Below, in pieces: positions 16,894 through 24,984 of a stretch of 64,000 bases of DNA (the first letter of the stretch is position 1; each line of letters starts with the position of its first letter). A model generated the notes under the pieces. It was given only the letters and a program-made list of their open reading frames with translations, was not told where the DNA came from and ran no database searches. Both the position numbers and the translations under genes were made by a program. Source of the DNA: Nitrospirota bacterium (lineage in GTDB: Bacteria > Nitrospirota > Nitrospiria > Nitrospirales > Nitrospiraceae); contig JBFMAX010000012.1 in the NCBI GenBank assembly GCA_040755395.1, positions 1 through 64,000 of the forward strand. Direction: 5' to 3'.

Positions 16894-17981
16894 TCGTCGA
16901 CATTGCGAAGTCGTTTCCGGGCCGGCTGACGATCGACGCCCGTCTGACCGTGGCCCTTGGGCAATCCACCGTTCTGATTCTCTTCGGACCGTCGGGATCC
17001 GGCAAAACGACCATTCTCCGCTGTGTCGCCGGGCTGGAATGGCCTGAGCGGGGCCTGATCCGTTTCGTGTCGCAGACTTGGCTGGATACGGCAAACGGTA
17101 TACGAGTCTCACCTCAGGACCGACGCATTGGTTACATGGCGCAGGATTACGCGCTGTTCCCGACCTATTCGGTGGCCGGCAATATCGCCTATGGGCTCGG
17201 CGATCTCGCCACCAGTGAACGCGATCGTCGGGTAGCCGAAGTCTTAGCCATGCTCCAACTCCAAGGCTTGGAACGGGCGAAACCCGCTCAACTCTCGGGA
17301 GGCCAGCAGCAGCGGGTGGCCTTGGCGCGAGCGATCGCGCGGCGGCCGCAATTGCTCCTGCTGGATGAACCGCTGTCCGCCCTGGATGTGCCGACGCGTT
17401 CCCGTCTCCGCAGCGAACTGCGAACCCTGCTGAGGCAATTGTCCTTGCCGTCGATCGTGGTCACGCATGATTGGGCGGAGGCGCTGACGCTCGGAGACCT
17501 GATGGCGGTGATTGGTGAGGGCCGTGTGCTGCAGGTCGGGACGCCGCAGGAGGTTTTCAGCCGTCCACAGAATGCGGAGGTCGCTCGAGTCGTCGGAGTG
17601 GAAACAGTGGTGCGAGGAAGGGTGGTCGGCGGTTCACAGGGGCTTACCACAGTGGAAGTCAACGGGATCAAACTTATGGGGCTCTGTGCGGAGGACATCG
17701 GACCGGATGTGTTCGTCTGCATCAGGGCCGAGGATGTCATTCTTGAGCCGGTCGGGACTGGCGCCACCAGCGCGCGCAATCACCTCCAAGGGGTTGTCAG
17801 TGAAATCGGTTCACTGGGCGCGTTGGCCCAGCTTCGTCTTGACTGCGGGTTTCCGCTGACGGCGACGGTCACACGGTCTGCGTTAGAGCAACTTGGTCTT
17901 GCTCCCGGTGTGCCGATCGCCGCTGCAATCAAGGCAGGAGCCGTCCATCTGATTCCACGACGCGATGGACAGGCTGCATAG
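16878..17981 (+). CDS. modC: Molybdate ABC transporter ATPase ModC
   Basis: This 367-residue ATPase has Walker A GPSGSGKTT, the signature LSGGQQQR, Walker B LLLLDEPLSALD and the switch histidine in VVTHDW. The C-terminal 120 residues form a TOBE/Mop-type regulatory domain (NHLQGVVSEIGSLGALAQLRL). It powers the ModAB system and ends the locus. No clear terminator was seen after it. Confidence 0.94.
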   Translation: MAAEMIVDIAKSFPGRLTIDARLTVALGQSTVLILFGPSGSGKTTILRCVAGLEWPERGLIRFVSQTWLDTANGIRVSPQDRRIGYMAQDYALFPTYSVAGNIAYGLGDLATSERDRRVAEVLAMLQLQGLERAKPAQLSGGQQQRVALARAIARRPQLLLLDEPLSALDVPTRSRLRSELRTLLRQLSLPSIVVTHDWAEALTLGDLMAVIGEGRVLQVGTPQEVFSRPQNAEVARVVGVETVVRGRVVGGSQGLTTVEVNGIKLMGLCAEDIGPDVFVCIRAEDVILEPVGTGATSARNHLQGVVSEIGSLGALAQLRLDCGFPLTATVTRSALEQLGLAPGVPIAAAIKAGAVHLIPRRDGQAA

Positions 17982-18606
17982 GCTCGGATTGTTCTCTCCC
18001 CAAGTTTTGTGGATATCCCTGTGAATAAGTCCACTCCGCCACGCTCAGACGCGGCAAATGATCAGCGCTCTAACAACTTGCCTAATTTTTGAGCATTGAG
18101 TCTGAGCCGGTTTGAACCCCAACTAATTGAGTGGAAGAAAAGAGGTGTAGGCATTAGCATCCATCGGCACATTAAACCACTTGTGTTTTTCGATTGGCCG
18201 ACGGTTTCCAGATCATCAGCGAGTCCGACCGGCTGCGCCGATGACGAAATACACGGGGACAAGCCCGAGGTTGGGGATAATTGCTCCTGTGCAGTTCGGG
18301 TTTCCCAGCTTTGAAAATGCGGGGCCTGTCACCGACCAGCCGGGTACCCGGTGCCGGGGCACCCGTTGCTTCGTCTTGCAATGGGTCGCGTGCAACTGGT
18401 GGGGGGCACCCAGGTCGGCGCCACCCGCATTTTCCGGGCCCAAAGGGCCATGGAGACCGTGGCCTTCCTGGCTGACCGAAACGGTGCAGAATAGGCTTTA
18501 GACTTTCAATCAAGCTTTCGGTCCCGCCGACGCCGGCCGTCTTTTTCCCGCGCTGTTTTGACCTTCCTTGTCGGCAACACAGGTCGTTGCGTGCGAAATT
18601 AGGGGC
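17982..18606. other. Gene-poor interval with one hairpin repeat
   Basis: I see no supported gene in these 625 bases. At about 18338-18410 there is another member of the hairpin family: CCGGGTACCCGGTGCC, then ACCCGTTGC and GCAATGGGT. The flanks contain short frames on both strands without ribosome sites or recognisable products. Confidence 0.5.
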
Positions 18607-18647
18607 TTGACACGCGACTACCCACTGATGTAACCATTGGTTACATC
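18607..18647 (+). promoter_or_regulatory. Promoter with perfect 21-bp palindromic operator abutting the start codon
   Basis: TTGACA at 18607-18612 is followed after 17 bases by TGTAAC (18629-18634) as the -10 element. Covering the -10 and the start point is a perfect inverted repeat with arms GATGTAACCA (18627-18636) and TGGTTACATC (18638-18647) around a single T. The arm ends at the base before the ATG at 18648. No ribosome binding site fits in between, so the transcript would be leaderless or nearly so. This is the expected form of an autorepressor operator. Confidence 0.75.
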
Positions 18648-19190
18648 ATGAAGCCACGGGAACTGAAACAACTCCGACATTCGTTAGGATTGACGCAAGA
18701 GCAGCTTGCAAAAGCGTTGCACACGACTCGCATGACGATCACGCGGTATGAAGGTGGAACACGCCGTATCCCCGGGGTGGTGGAGGTTGCGCTGAAGCAA
18801 ATGATGTCATCTGCGCAGATTCCCATGGCCGGGATTGTGGCTGCCGGGGCGCCGATTGAACCGGTTCCTCAGTCCGAGTTGGTCGAGGTGCCTCCGGGGA
18901 TGTTGCGGGACGGAGAGAATTTCGCCCTGCGGGTGAAGGGCGAATCGATGTTGGACGTGGGCATTCTGCCCGGGGATCTGGTCATCGTTCATAAGCAGCC
19001 AACGGCACGGAACGGTCAAACCGTGGTCGCGCTCGTGAATCAAGAAGCCACGATCAAGACGTTCTACCAGAAAGCGGATCGCATCGAACTGCACCCGGCA
19101 AACCCGTCGATGAAGCCGATTATCGTGACGCCCTCGGATGATTTCCGCATCGAAGGAGTTCTCATCGGTGTCGTCAGGTATTGCCGCTGA
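18648..19190 (+). CDS. LexA-like XRE/S24 self-cleaving repressor
   Basis: This 180-residue protein has a Cro/C1 HTH (residues about 6-45: LGLTQEQLAKALHTTRMTITRYE) joined to an S24/LexA protease-like domain. The catalytic serine is in VKGESMLDVG and the general-base lysine in ATIKTFYQ. The probable cleavage dipeptide is AG within PMAGIVAAGAP. This is the phage C1-like rather than the winged-helix LexA arrangement. The 21-bp palindrome overlapping its promoter strongly suggests autorepression. It may run an SOS-like or stress response, but its other targets are unknown. Confidence 0.88.
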   Translation: MKPRELKQLRHSLGLTQEQLAKALHTTRMTITRYEGGTRRIPGVVEVALKQMMSSAQIPMAGIVAAGAPIEPVPQSELVEVPPGMLRDGENFALRVKGESMLDVGILPGDLVIVHKQPTARNGQTVVALVNQEATIKTFYQKADRIELHPANPSMKPIIVTPSDDFRIEGVLIGVVRYCR

Positions 19191-19220
19191 TTGACGGTGG
19201 TCATTACAAGGAGGTGACGT

Positions 19221-19472
19221 ATGGCTGTCCGGATATCGCACCGACTGACCGAGCGTCTCATCGGACTAGAACGCACGGTCGAGCAGTTGAACGCCCGTGT
19301 GAATCAACTCCACCACCGGTTGAGTGAACCGGCTTGTGGCGTAGGATCGACTCAGCCCTGGACCGGTTCGTGGTTCAGCCGTTTGATGAACCGCCCTATC
19401 CTGACGCCGCCACAGCGGACTGTTCGGGAAAATAGAAGGAGGGCGTCCCATGAGACCGCGTCGCGGAACTGA
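19221..19472 (+). CDS. Small basic hypothetical protein
   Basis: This 83-residue protein has a very strong ribosome site (AAGGAGGTGACGT) before the ATG. Residues 8-34 (LTERLIGLERTVEQLNARVNQLHHRL) form a predicted coiled coil, and the remainder is Arg/Pro-rich. It starts 30 bp after the S24 regulator and overlaps the next small gene. No family is recognised. Confidence 0.55.
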   Translation: MAVRISHRLTERLIGLERTVEQLNARVNQLHHRLSEPACGVGSTQPWTGSWFSRLMNRPILTPPQRTVRENRRRASHETASRN

Positions 19473-19629
19473 TCCAAGCACAGAAGGGGCCTGTTCAGAT
19501 TGCGGAATGATGGTGCCGCAACGGACTCGCTGCCTCGATCGGCAGACCCATTCGGCGCTCGATTTGTGCGGCAGATGCCTTGGCGCGTTCATGCAGCGCC
19601 AGCAATTTCTCACCGGCTGCTGCGATTGA
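19450..19629 (+). CDS. 59-residue zinc-ribbon-like protein
   Basis: The frame from the ATG at 19450 has GAAGGAGGGCGTCCC upstream. It encodes 59 residues with CSDC near position 15, a cysteine at 28, CGRC at 40-43 and a terminal GCCD. The paired CxxC motifs suggest one small zinc ribbon. It overlaps the end of the 19221 gene in another frame, which suggests translational coupling. Function is unknown. Confidence 0.55.
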   Translation: MRPRRGTDPSTEGACSDCGMMVPQRTRCLDRQTHSALDLCGRCLGAFMQRQQFLTGCCD

Positions 19630-19970
19630 GGCGTCAAAGTCCGGCCGCGTCGGTGACGCTACATCTCAAATAAGCGGCCGGCTCAAGCGAAGCGTGGTGT
19701 GACAGCAGTGGAGGGGAGGGTAGCGAAAGGGTTTTATCCCGTCGGCAAGAGCAATTTCTCAAGGCTCCGGGTCGAGCAAGCTCGGAATTGGAGAAAGAGG
19801 AAGTCAACTGGAGGTGTCTCTCCGCTCGCCAGGAGCTATCGGATGGCTCGCGGTTTCAGCAAGCTGTCGGAATGATCAATAAGACAATTTTGTAAGGACG
19901 AAGGTGTTTATCCGCGGGCATCAATAACGATAAAACGCTAAAGCGCCTGCGGCACGAGCAAGCTCGGTTT
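19630..19970. other. No gene seen
   Basis: No supported gene was found between the zinc-ribbon frame and the tRNA fragment. The motif CGAGCAAGCTCGG occurs twice, near 19773 and 19954, and may be a short hairpin or an island scar. Confidence 0.4.
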
Positions 19971-20007
19971 GGTGGCGGTGGAGGGGTATCGAACCCCCTC
20001 CGCCGCC
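19971..20007 (-). repeat. Duplicate of the 3' end of tRNA-Met (att-like remnant)
   Basis: The plus strand reads GGTGGCGGTGGAGG followed by GGTATCGAACCCCC. This matches the 3' T-arm, acceptor stem and CCA of the tRNA at 20192-20267 with one inserted G. The 5' half of the tRNA is absent. A partial 3' tRNA copy on the same strand, about 220 bp downstream of the intact gene, is typical of an integration site or its scar. No integrase is present in the window. Confidence 0.6.
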
Positions 20008-20191
20008 GGATCGGCTCTGACGCCTGCCTCACCGGCTCCCACGAGAGGGCCAGCCGTCTCGTGCGCTCCCCACGAAGGGAGCACACTCCCTTCGAAACCC
20101 TCCGTCGGGGGTTCGACCGACGACGAACACTGAAGGGTTTACGCAGTACGAAACAACGGTGAGGAGCCAGCGGTACACACGAAGTGCGGTA

Positions 20192-20267
20192 TGGTGGCGG
20201 TGGAGGGTATCGAACCCCCGACCCGCGGCTTATGAGTCCGCTGCTCTACCAACTGAGCTACACCGCC
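20192..20267 (-). tRNA. tRNA-Met (anticodon CAT)
   Basis: The minus strand folds as a 76-nt tRNA including an encoded CCA. It has acceptor GGCGGTG/CACCGCC, the D arm GTAGCTCAGTTGGTAGAGC, an anticodon loop with CTCATAA and the T arm GGGGGTTCGATACCCTC. The anticodon is CAT, and the body resembles an elongator tRNA-Met. The possibility of tRNA-Ile2 with a modified C cannot be excluded from sequence alone. Confidence 0.93.
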
Positions 20268-20580
20268 ACGTCATTGACTTCTAAGGGTTTCTCGTCGTGC
20301 CCGCCGAACGCTCCGGCCCCGAACTGTGCACCAACTGTTCACCGCGACTGTGCTGCCGCTCGTGGTGTGCTTATACCACGCAGCAAGGACCTCGTAAAGG
20401 TCCCTGCCCTCACGGCCACCCGTTCCTCGTCCGTCTTCGTAGTTTCTCACGCAAGAAGGATCTCGACGGTGAGCTTCTGATGATCGAATGGGCACAGGGA
20501 GGGAGTCACGATGGAGAAGTAAGCCCTCAGTCCAGTAGGCTCCCCGCCGAGTCCAATCACTTCGTCGGAGGACTGATGCT
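20268..20580. other. No gene seen
   Basis: This 313-bp stretch upstream of tRNA-Met and downstream of the OxyR-like pseudogene has only composition-driven short frames. It probably includes the tRNA promoter. Nothing else is supported. Confidence 0.4.
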
Positions 20581-21492
20581 CTACGGCTGCTTCAGTGGCA
20601 CGAGTCCGGCTATCTTCAATGACTGCACAGCATCGGCAATGGCGTCGATCGCTGCGGGTCTGGGAAACCCTTTGCGCCAGGCGAGGCCGATGCGGCGTTG
20701 TGGCACGGGATCGGCAATGGGCACAACGGCTAGGCGCTTATGACGATGTTTGGCGGTCAACGCGCTGCATGGGAGGACGGTGATACCCAGTCCTGAGGCG
20801 ACCATCTGCCTGATGGTTTCCAGCGAGTTCCCCTGGATGCCCTCATGATCGGAACGGCTGAGCTCGGGACAGGAGTCCAGGACCTGCTGGCGGAAACAGT
20901 GGCCCGCGTGTGGGAGCAGCACTTGTTGGCCGGCAAGGGCGCGGGAACCGATCCGCGATTTCTTCGCCCAAGGGTGGTTGACAGGCACGACCGCCTTGAA
21001 CGGTTCGTCGTAGAGCACGCGAGCCGAGATGCCCGGTTCGTCGAATGGTCACGCGATCATGATCGCGTCGAGTTTGCCGTTCTTCAACATGCGACTCAGA
21101 TTTGCAGTCAGATTCTCTTCGATCTCCAAGGGCATCTCCGGCGCATGCTTGCGGAGAGCATGCACCAGATCCGGCAGGAGGTAGGGGCCGACTGTGGCGA
21201 TGACTCCGAATCGCAAGGTCCGTTTCAATTGGTCTTTGCCCTGCGCCGTGATCAGCTTGATCTGGTCCGCCTCCTCTAACACCCGTTGAGCCTGTTCGAC
21301 GATCTTCTGGCCAAGCGGCGTCAGGGCCACGTCCTTCCGTTTCTTCTCGAAAATCTACGCGCCCAACTCGTCCTCTAGTTTCTGAATCGCAAGACTGAGC
21401 GCCGGCTGTGTGATGAAACACCGCTCCGCCGCGCGGCCGAAGTGGCGATCCTGGGCCACGGCCACGATGTATCGCAGTTCTGTCAGCGTCAT
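20581..21492 (-). pseudogene. OxyR-like LysR regulator interrupted by two in-frame stops
   Basis: Read from ATG at 21492, one continuous frame of 304 codons encodes a LysR protein of normal length. The HTH is [14 protein letters not shown] through [18 protein letters not shown], and the effector domain includes LRFGVIATVGPYLLPDLV and ALAGQQVLLPHAGHCFRQQVLD. The stretch around HCFRQ and later residues matches OxyR-type peroxide sensors. Codon 46 is TAG (21355-21357), where relatives would continue GA-x-IFEK, and a TGA stands at 21049-21051. No frameshift is present. The gene is divergent from the lipoprotein and Dps genes, the usual OxyR neighbourhood. Loss may be compensated by PerR at 43578. 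Confidence 0.85.
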
Positions 21493-21639
21493 CTTCGTCC
21501 TCGAAGCGTTTTAATAAACAAAATAAATCATGAAAGCAGACACAATCAATTGGACTCATGTTTCGCCAAGCCCTATGCTGCAGCCAGAGAGTACATAAGA
21601 GAATGTCTGCGTTACATCATAAGAAAGGAGGAAGAGACC

Positions 21640-22002
21640 CTGACACGTCATCATCTGGTTCGAAGGGGCGGCCCGTTGCTGCTCGCAGGTCTTTTTGCAG
21701 GGTGTGCGGGATTGGCGGCCGATCCACCATCGCCGGCGACAAAGTTGGGCGAGTTGAAGGCCGTCAGCCCGCGGGAAGCCGCCGAACTGGCCTTTCGCTA
21801 TCGCCAACAGGCCGCCGATCTTCGCGAGGCTGCGCGTCGGTACGAGCTCGAGGCGAAGATTCTGGCGAAGACACGAGGAGGAAACGACGAGCAGGTCCGG
21901 CGAGATCTCGAGACGGCATCACAACTTCAGACGGCTGCGTCGCAGGCTGAGGGAACAGCCATGGAGTATCGCCGGCAAGTGCCACATGCCCAAGTGTATT
22001 GA
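21640..22002 (+). CDS. Small helical lipoprotein (start uncertain)
   Basis: The open frame starts upstream, but the only good ribosome site (AAAGGAGGAAG, 21624-21634) points to CTG at 21640, giving about 120 residues. That start yields a lipoprotein-like signal (LLLAGLFAGC). The mature part is a long Ala/Arg/Glu-rich helix (AAELAFRYRQQAADLREAARRYELEAKIL). It resembles small coiled-coil lipoproteins of unknown function. It precedes dps by 84 bp. Confidence 0.5.
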   Translation: MTRHHLVRRGGPLLLAGLFAGCAGLAADPPSPATKLGELKAVSPREAAELAFRYRQQAADLREAARRYELEAKILAKTRGGNDEQVRRDLETASQLQTAASQAEGTAMEYRRQVPHAQVY

Positions 22003-22085
22003 ACCGAGGAACTGAATCACTGTGCGAATACCAGTCGACCTCGACCGGGCGACTTGACTAGGTGATCGTAAAAGGAGGGGAGACT

Positions 22086-22562
22086 ATGGAACGCAATATC
22101 GGACTCACAGCCAACCAGCAGGCCAGTGTGGCGCAGATCCTCGCCAGCCTGGTGGCTGACGAATATGTGCTGCACACGAAGACGCGGAACTCTCATTGGA
22201 ACGTCAGGGGCCCGCAATTGCACGATCTGCACAAGTTCTTTGAAGCCCAGTATGAAGAGCTGGATGACATCGTTGATGAGATGGCCGAACGGATCCGTGC
22301 GCTCGGTGAGTCGGTGCCGGGGACGTTGGCGAAGTTTCTTCAGGCGGCACGACTCAAGGAGCAACCGGGGCAGCGCTCTTCAGCCGCCGACATGATCGCT
22401 CAGTTGCTGGCTGATTATGAAACCCTGATCCGGCAGCTTCGGAAGGATCCGGAAACAGTAGGGGCGGAGCACCACGACGCCGGGACGAACGACTTTCTCA
22501 CCGGTCTCATGGAGAAGCACGAACACATGGCGTGGATGCTTCGCGCGCACCTGGAGACATAA
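22086..22562 (+). CDS. dps: Dps-family ferritin-like DNA-protection protein
   Basis: This 158-residue protein starts at the ATG at 22086 behind AAAGGAGGGG. The ferroxidase signature is intact: HTKTRNSHWNVRG (His and Trp), then LHDLHKFFEAQYEELDDIVDEMAERIRALG (His, Asp and Glu ligands). Dps dodecamers oxidise iron with peroxide and shield DNA. It lies beside the disrupted oxyR-like gene, so its former regulator may be lost. Confidence 0.93.
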   Translation: MERNIGLTANQQASVAQILASLVADEYVLHTKTRNSHWNVRGPQLHDLHKFFEAQYEELDDIVDEMAERIRALGESVPGTLAKFLQAARLKEQPGQRSSAADMIAQLLADYETLIRQLRKDPETVGAEHHDAGTNDFLTGLMEKHEHMAWMLRAHLET

Positions 22563-23110
22563 CTCGCGAGCGGACAATCTCAGGCTACACCATCTAAGTT
22601 TGGTCCATCATCAGGAAGAAAGGACAGGCGGCATCGCCGAACCGTTCGATCGAGAATCCGTCTGTTCGACCGAAGCGGAGGAGGCATCCGGTCGCTTCGG
22701 GGTGTGACATGGCGTGGGCATTCGATACCGACGTTCGGCGGCACCCCGTTGGCTTTTCACCCCTTCCACTGCGGGCGATAGGGGACCCCGCTCACGCGTC
22801 ACCCGCTCCGTCTTGTACAGTTCTTCGCGGCCATTATTGCTTGATCTGGTCTAAGGCCTTATGTTTTCGAAGAGATTCGGTCTTATTGGATCGGGAATAT
22901 ACGGCCGGCCTTGTCTGTTAGAGACATACGGGGTGGATGACTGTAGCGTAGTGTGCCTCTTTGCGCAAGACTCAAGAAATAGCTATTCACGAGAGAGGGT
23001 GTGTATAAATTGTCGTTTTAGAGTATCATCTGCGCAACCTGCTGAGAGCTACCGTGTGATGCAATGCGATCTATGTAAAGGTTGTGTTCGGGGTCATTAG
23101 CCGGGCCTCT
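22563..23110. other. Long leader before the ECF sigma gene; no gene seen
   Basis: This 550-bp stretch is more AT-rich toward its right end and holds no supported gene. It probably contains the promoter of the sigma/anti-sigma pair. No element could be assigned with confidence. Confidence 0.4.
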
Positions 23111-23692
23111 ATGGATCTCGACAAACAACGCGATGCTTTTGAAGCAGCCACTCTTCCGCACATTGATGCGTTGTATAACTTTGCGTTGGTCTTAACGAGG
23201 CAGCCGGAAGAGGCCGAGGATCTTGTCCAGGATACCTACGTTCGTGCGTTGCAATTTTTCAGCCGTTATGAATCGGGGACGAATTGCAAGGCCTGGTTGT
23301 GTACAATCATGAAGCGCATTTTTCTGAATCGCGTTCCGCAACGAGCTCGAGAGGTGCTCTGCCCGGAGCAGACCCAACACGGTGATGAGGAATTGATTGA
23401 GTCTCTCGACAGCGGCGTGAAGCTCGATGCGGCTCGAAGCGAGCAAGAGGGCGTGTTTCGGCACGACGTGGCGATGGCGCTGGAGCTGTTGCCTGATTCA
23501 TTCCGCGTCGTCGTCGTGCTCAGAGACATTGAGGGATTTAGCTATCGTGAGATTGCTAATCTATTAGATTGCCCGATGGGGACGGTGATGTCGAGATTAT
23601 CGCGCGGGAGAGAGCTGCTCCGCCAGGTGCTGAGCGCGTACGCCAACGTGGAAGATCAACCGACAACAAAGGCGAAAAAGGTAAGCCCCTGA
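23111..23692 (+). CDS. ECF-type RNA polymerase sigma factor
   Basis: This 193-residue protein has region 2 (LPHIDALYNFALVLTRQPEEAEDLVQDTYVRAL) and region 4 (ALELLPDSFRVVVVLRDIEGFSYREIANLLDCPMGTVMSRLSRGR, read along about 125-170). The ATG at 23111 gives the normal N terminus; an open extension to 23084 has no support. Its stop overlaps the ATG of the anti-sigma gene (TGATG). It should direct polymerase to an exported-stress regulon when released by its partner. Confidence 0.93.
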   Translation: MDLDKQRDAFEAATLPHIDALYNFALVLTRQPEEAEDLVQDTYVRALQFFSRYESGTNCKAWLCTIMKRIFLNRVPQRAREVLCPEQTQHGDEELIESLDSGVKLDAARSEQEGVFRHDVAMALELLPDSFRVVVVLRDIEGFSYREIANLLDCPMGTVMSRLSRGRELLRQVLSAYANVEDQPTTKAKKVSP

Positions 23693-24510
23693 TGCTTGAT
23701 TGCCAATCCATGCGACCGTTACTCCATCCCTATCTCGATGGCGAGCTTGACACACGAGATGTCATCGAGATCCAAGCGCACCTGGAGGGTTGCGCGGACT
23801 GTACGGCTCTGTTCCGTAACGAAAAGTTGTATCTTGACATGCTGAAAGCGTCTTTGCGCCGGGTGCCGGCACCCAGTAGGCTTCCGTTCAAGGTCAAGCA
23901 GGCGCTCGACAAAGCGACCGAGCGAAAACAGTCAGCCATCAGGTTCTGGAGGGTCCTCGTTCCCACGTTCGCAGTCTCACTCATCGTTCTGGTCGCGAGC
24001 GTCTTGTTAGTCCGTCAGCCTACGGTGCCGGGGTTCGTCATCGCGGCGGTCACCGCGCATGAGCAGTACGCAGCTCATGAGGTCTCGCTGGAAGTCAAGA
24101 GCAGTGATCCACGCCGGGTCTCGAGCTGGTTGAGGGAACGGGCGGGCTTTACCGTCGCGCTCGGTCAAAGTCCGGTCAAGAATCTGAAGCTCATGGGAGG
24201 GACCGTTTTACCGATTCAAGGGAAAAAGGCGGTGCTCTTGGCGTACGATGTCGACGGGCGCCCATTGTCCCTTGTGATGACGACTGCGGATGGCGTAGAA
24301 CTGTTCGGCAGTCAGGAAATGATCGATACGAATGTCCACTTCTATCAATCCTCGTATCATGGTCTTCAGACAATGAGCTGGACGCTCGAGGGAATGGCGT
24401 ACGTTTTCGTGTCCGATTCTCAAGACAAAAATCGACAGGCTTGCCAGATTTGCCACGGTACCGGTCGATTGCTCCAATCTGCGGTTAAGGCCGCGAGAAA
24501 GTTGATCTGA
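23692..24510 (+). CDS. Zinc-finger anti-sigma factor with periplasmic CXXCH motif
   Basis: This 272-residue membrane protein has a ZAS zinc site HLEGCADC (His30, Cys34, Cys37) in the cytoplasm. A single transmembrane helix spans about residues 87-107, and a periplasmic domain of about 165 residues follows. The periplasmic part ends with QACQICHGTG (251-258), a CXXCH sequence of the kind that holds c-type haem. This is unusual for an anti-sigma factor and suggests redox or ligand sensing at the membrane. The start overlaps the sigma stop, so the pair is translationally coupled. Confidence 0.88.
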   Translation: MLDCQSMRPLLHPYLDGELDTRDVIEIQAHLEGCADCTALFRNEKLYLDMLKASLRRVPAPSRLPFKVKQALDKATERKQSAIRFWRVLVPTFAVSLIVLVASVLLVRQPTVPGFVIAAVTAHEQYAAHEVSLEVKSSDPRRVSSWLRERAGFTVALGQSPVKNLKLMGGTVLPIQGKKAVLLAYDVDGRPLSLVMTTADGVELFGSQEMIDTNVHFYQSSYHGLQTMSWTLEGMAYVFVSDSQDKNRQACQICHGTGRLLQSAVKAARKLI

Positions 24511-24984
24511 GCGCCTCGGTCCGTCTTCTGGGCCGGGCTGTATCAGCCTTCCGCAATTCCGTGTTTCATCCGACGTAAAGCCCGCTGTCCTGCCATCGTT
24601 TCCCCCCCCCAAGAACCAAAAGTCATTCACAGCGTATCTCTGCTTTGAAATAGGCGCGAGGCTAGAGGCCGGGGCTAGAGGTCGCAGTTGCTACCCCCTT
24701 GCCCCGAGCCCCTTGCCTCTTACCGGTTCGTGATTTTCATCATGCGAGGTGAGCGATCGATCATGGGGATTGTTGGGAATAAAAGGAGGCGCTGTTCTGT
24801 TATTACGCCAAGGTTACAACAGGTGACGACTCGATCGGCTGAGAAGACCAACGGCGAAATGAAAGAAAGGGGGTGGCAGGCAAGGGGGTAGCAAACAAAG
24901 AGGAGAAGTTTGGTCAGGTGAGTGGGCCAGTCAGTCATAGGAGATAGTAGGTGAAACTGAGGGTAAGCATCCTTGGAGGGAATG
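24511..24984. other. Intergenic stretch with a 'gaggctagaggcc' repeat; no gene seen
   Basis: At about 24657-24740 the sequence alternates GAGGCTAGAGGCC-like and CCCCTTGCC/CCCCTTGCCTC tracts, like the region at 120-180. The remainder has a C8 run near 24604 and no supported gene. A promoter for the phosphoesterase operon is expected here but not defined. Confidence 0.4.

Noticed and set aside
20297-20743. 148-codon plus-strand frame opposite the end of the OxyR-like gene
   Set aside because: It is antisense to the LysR effector domain and has no recognisable motif.
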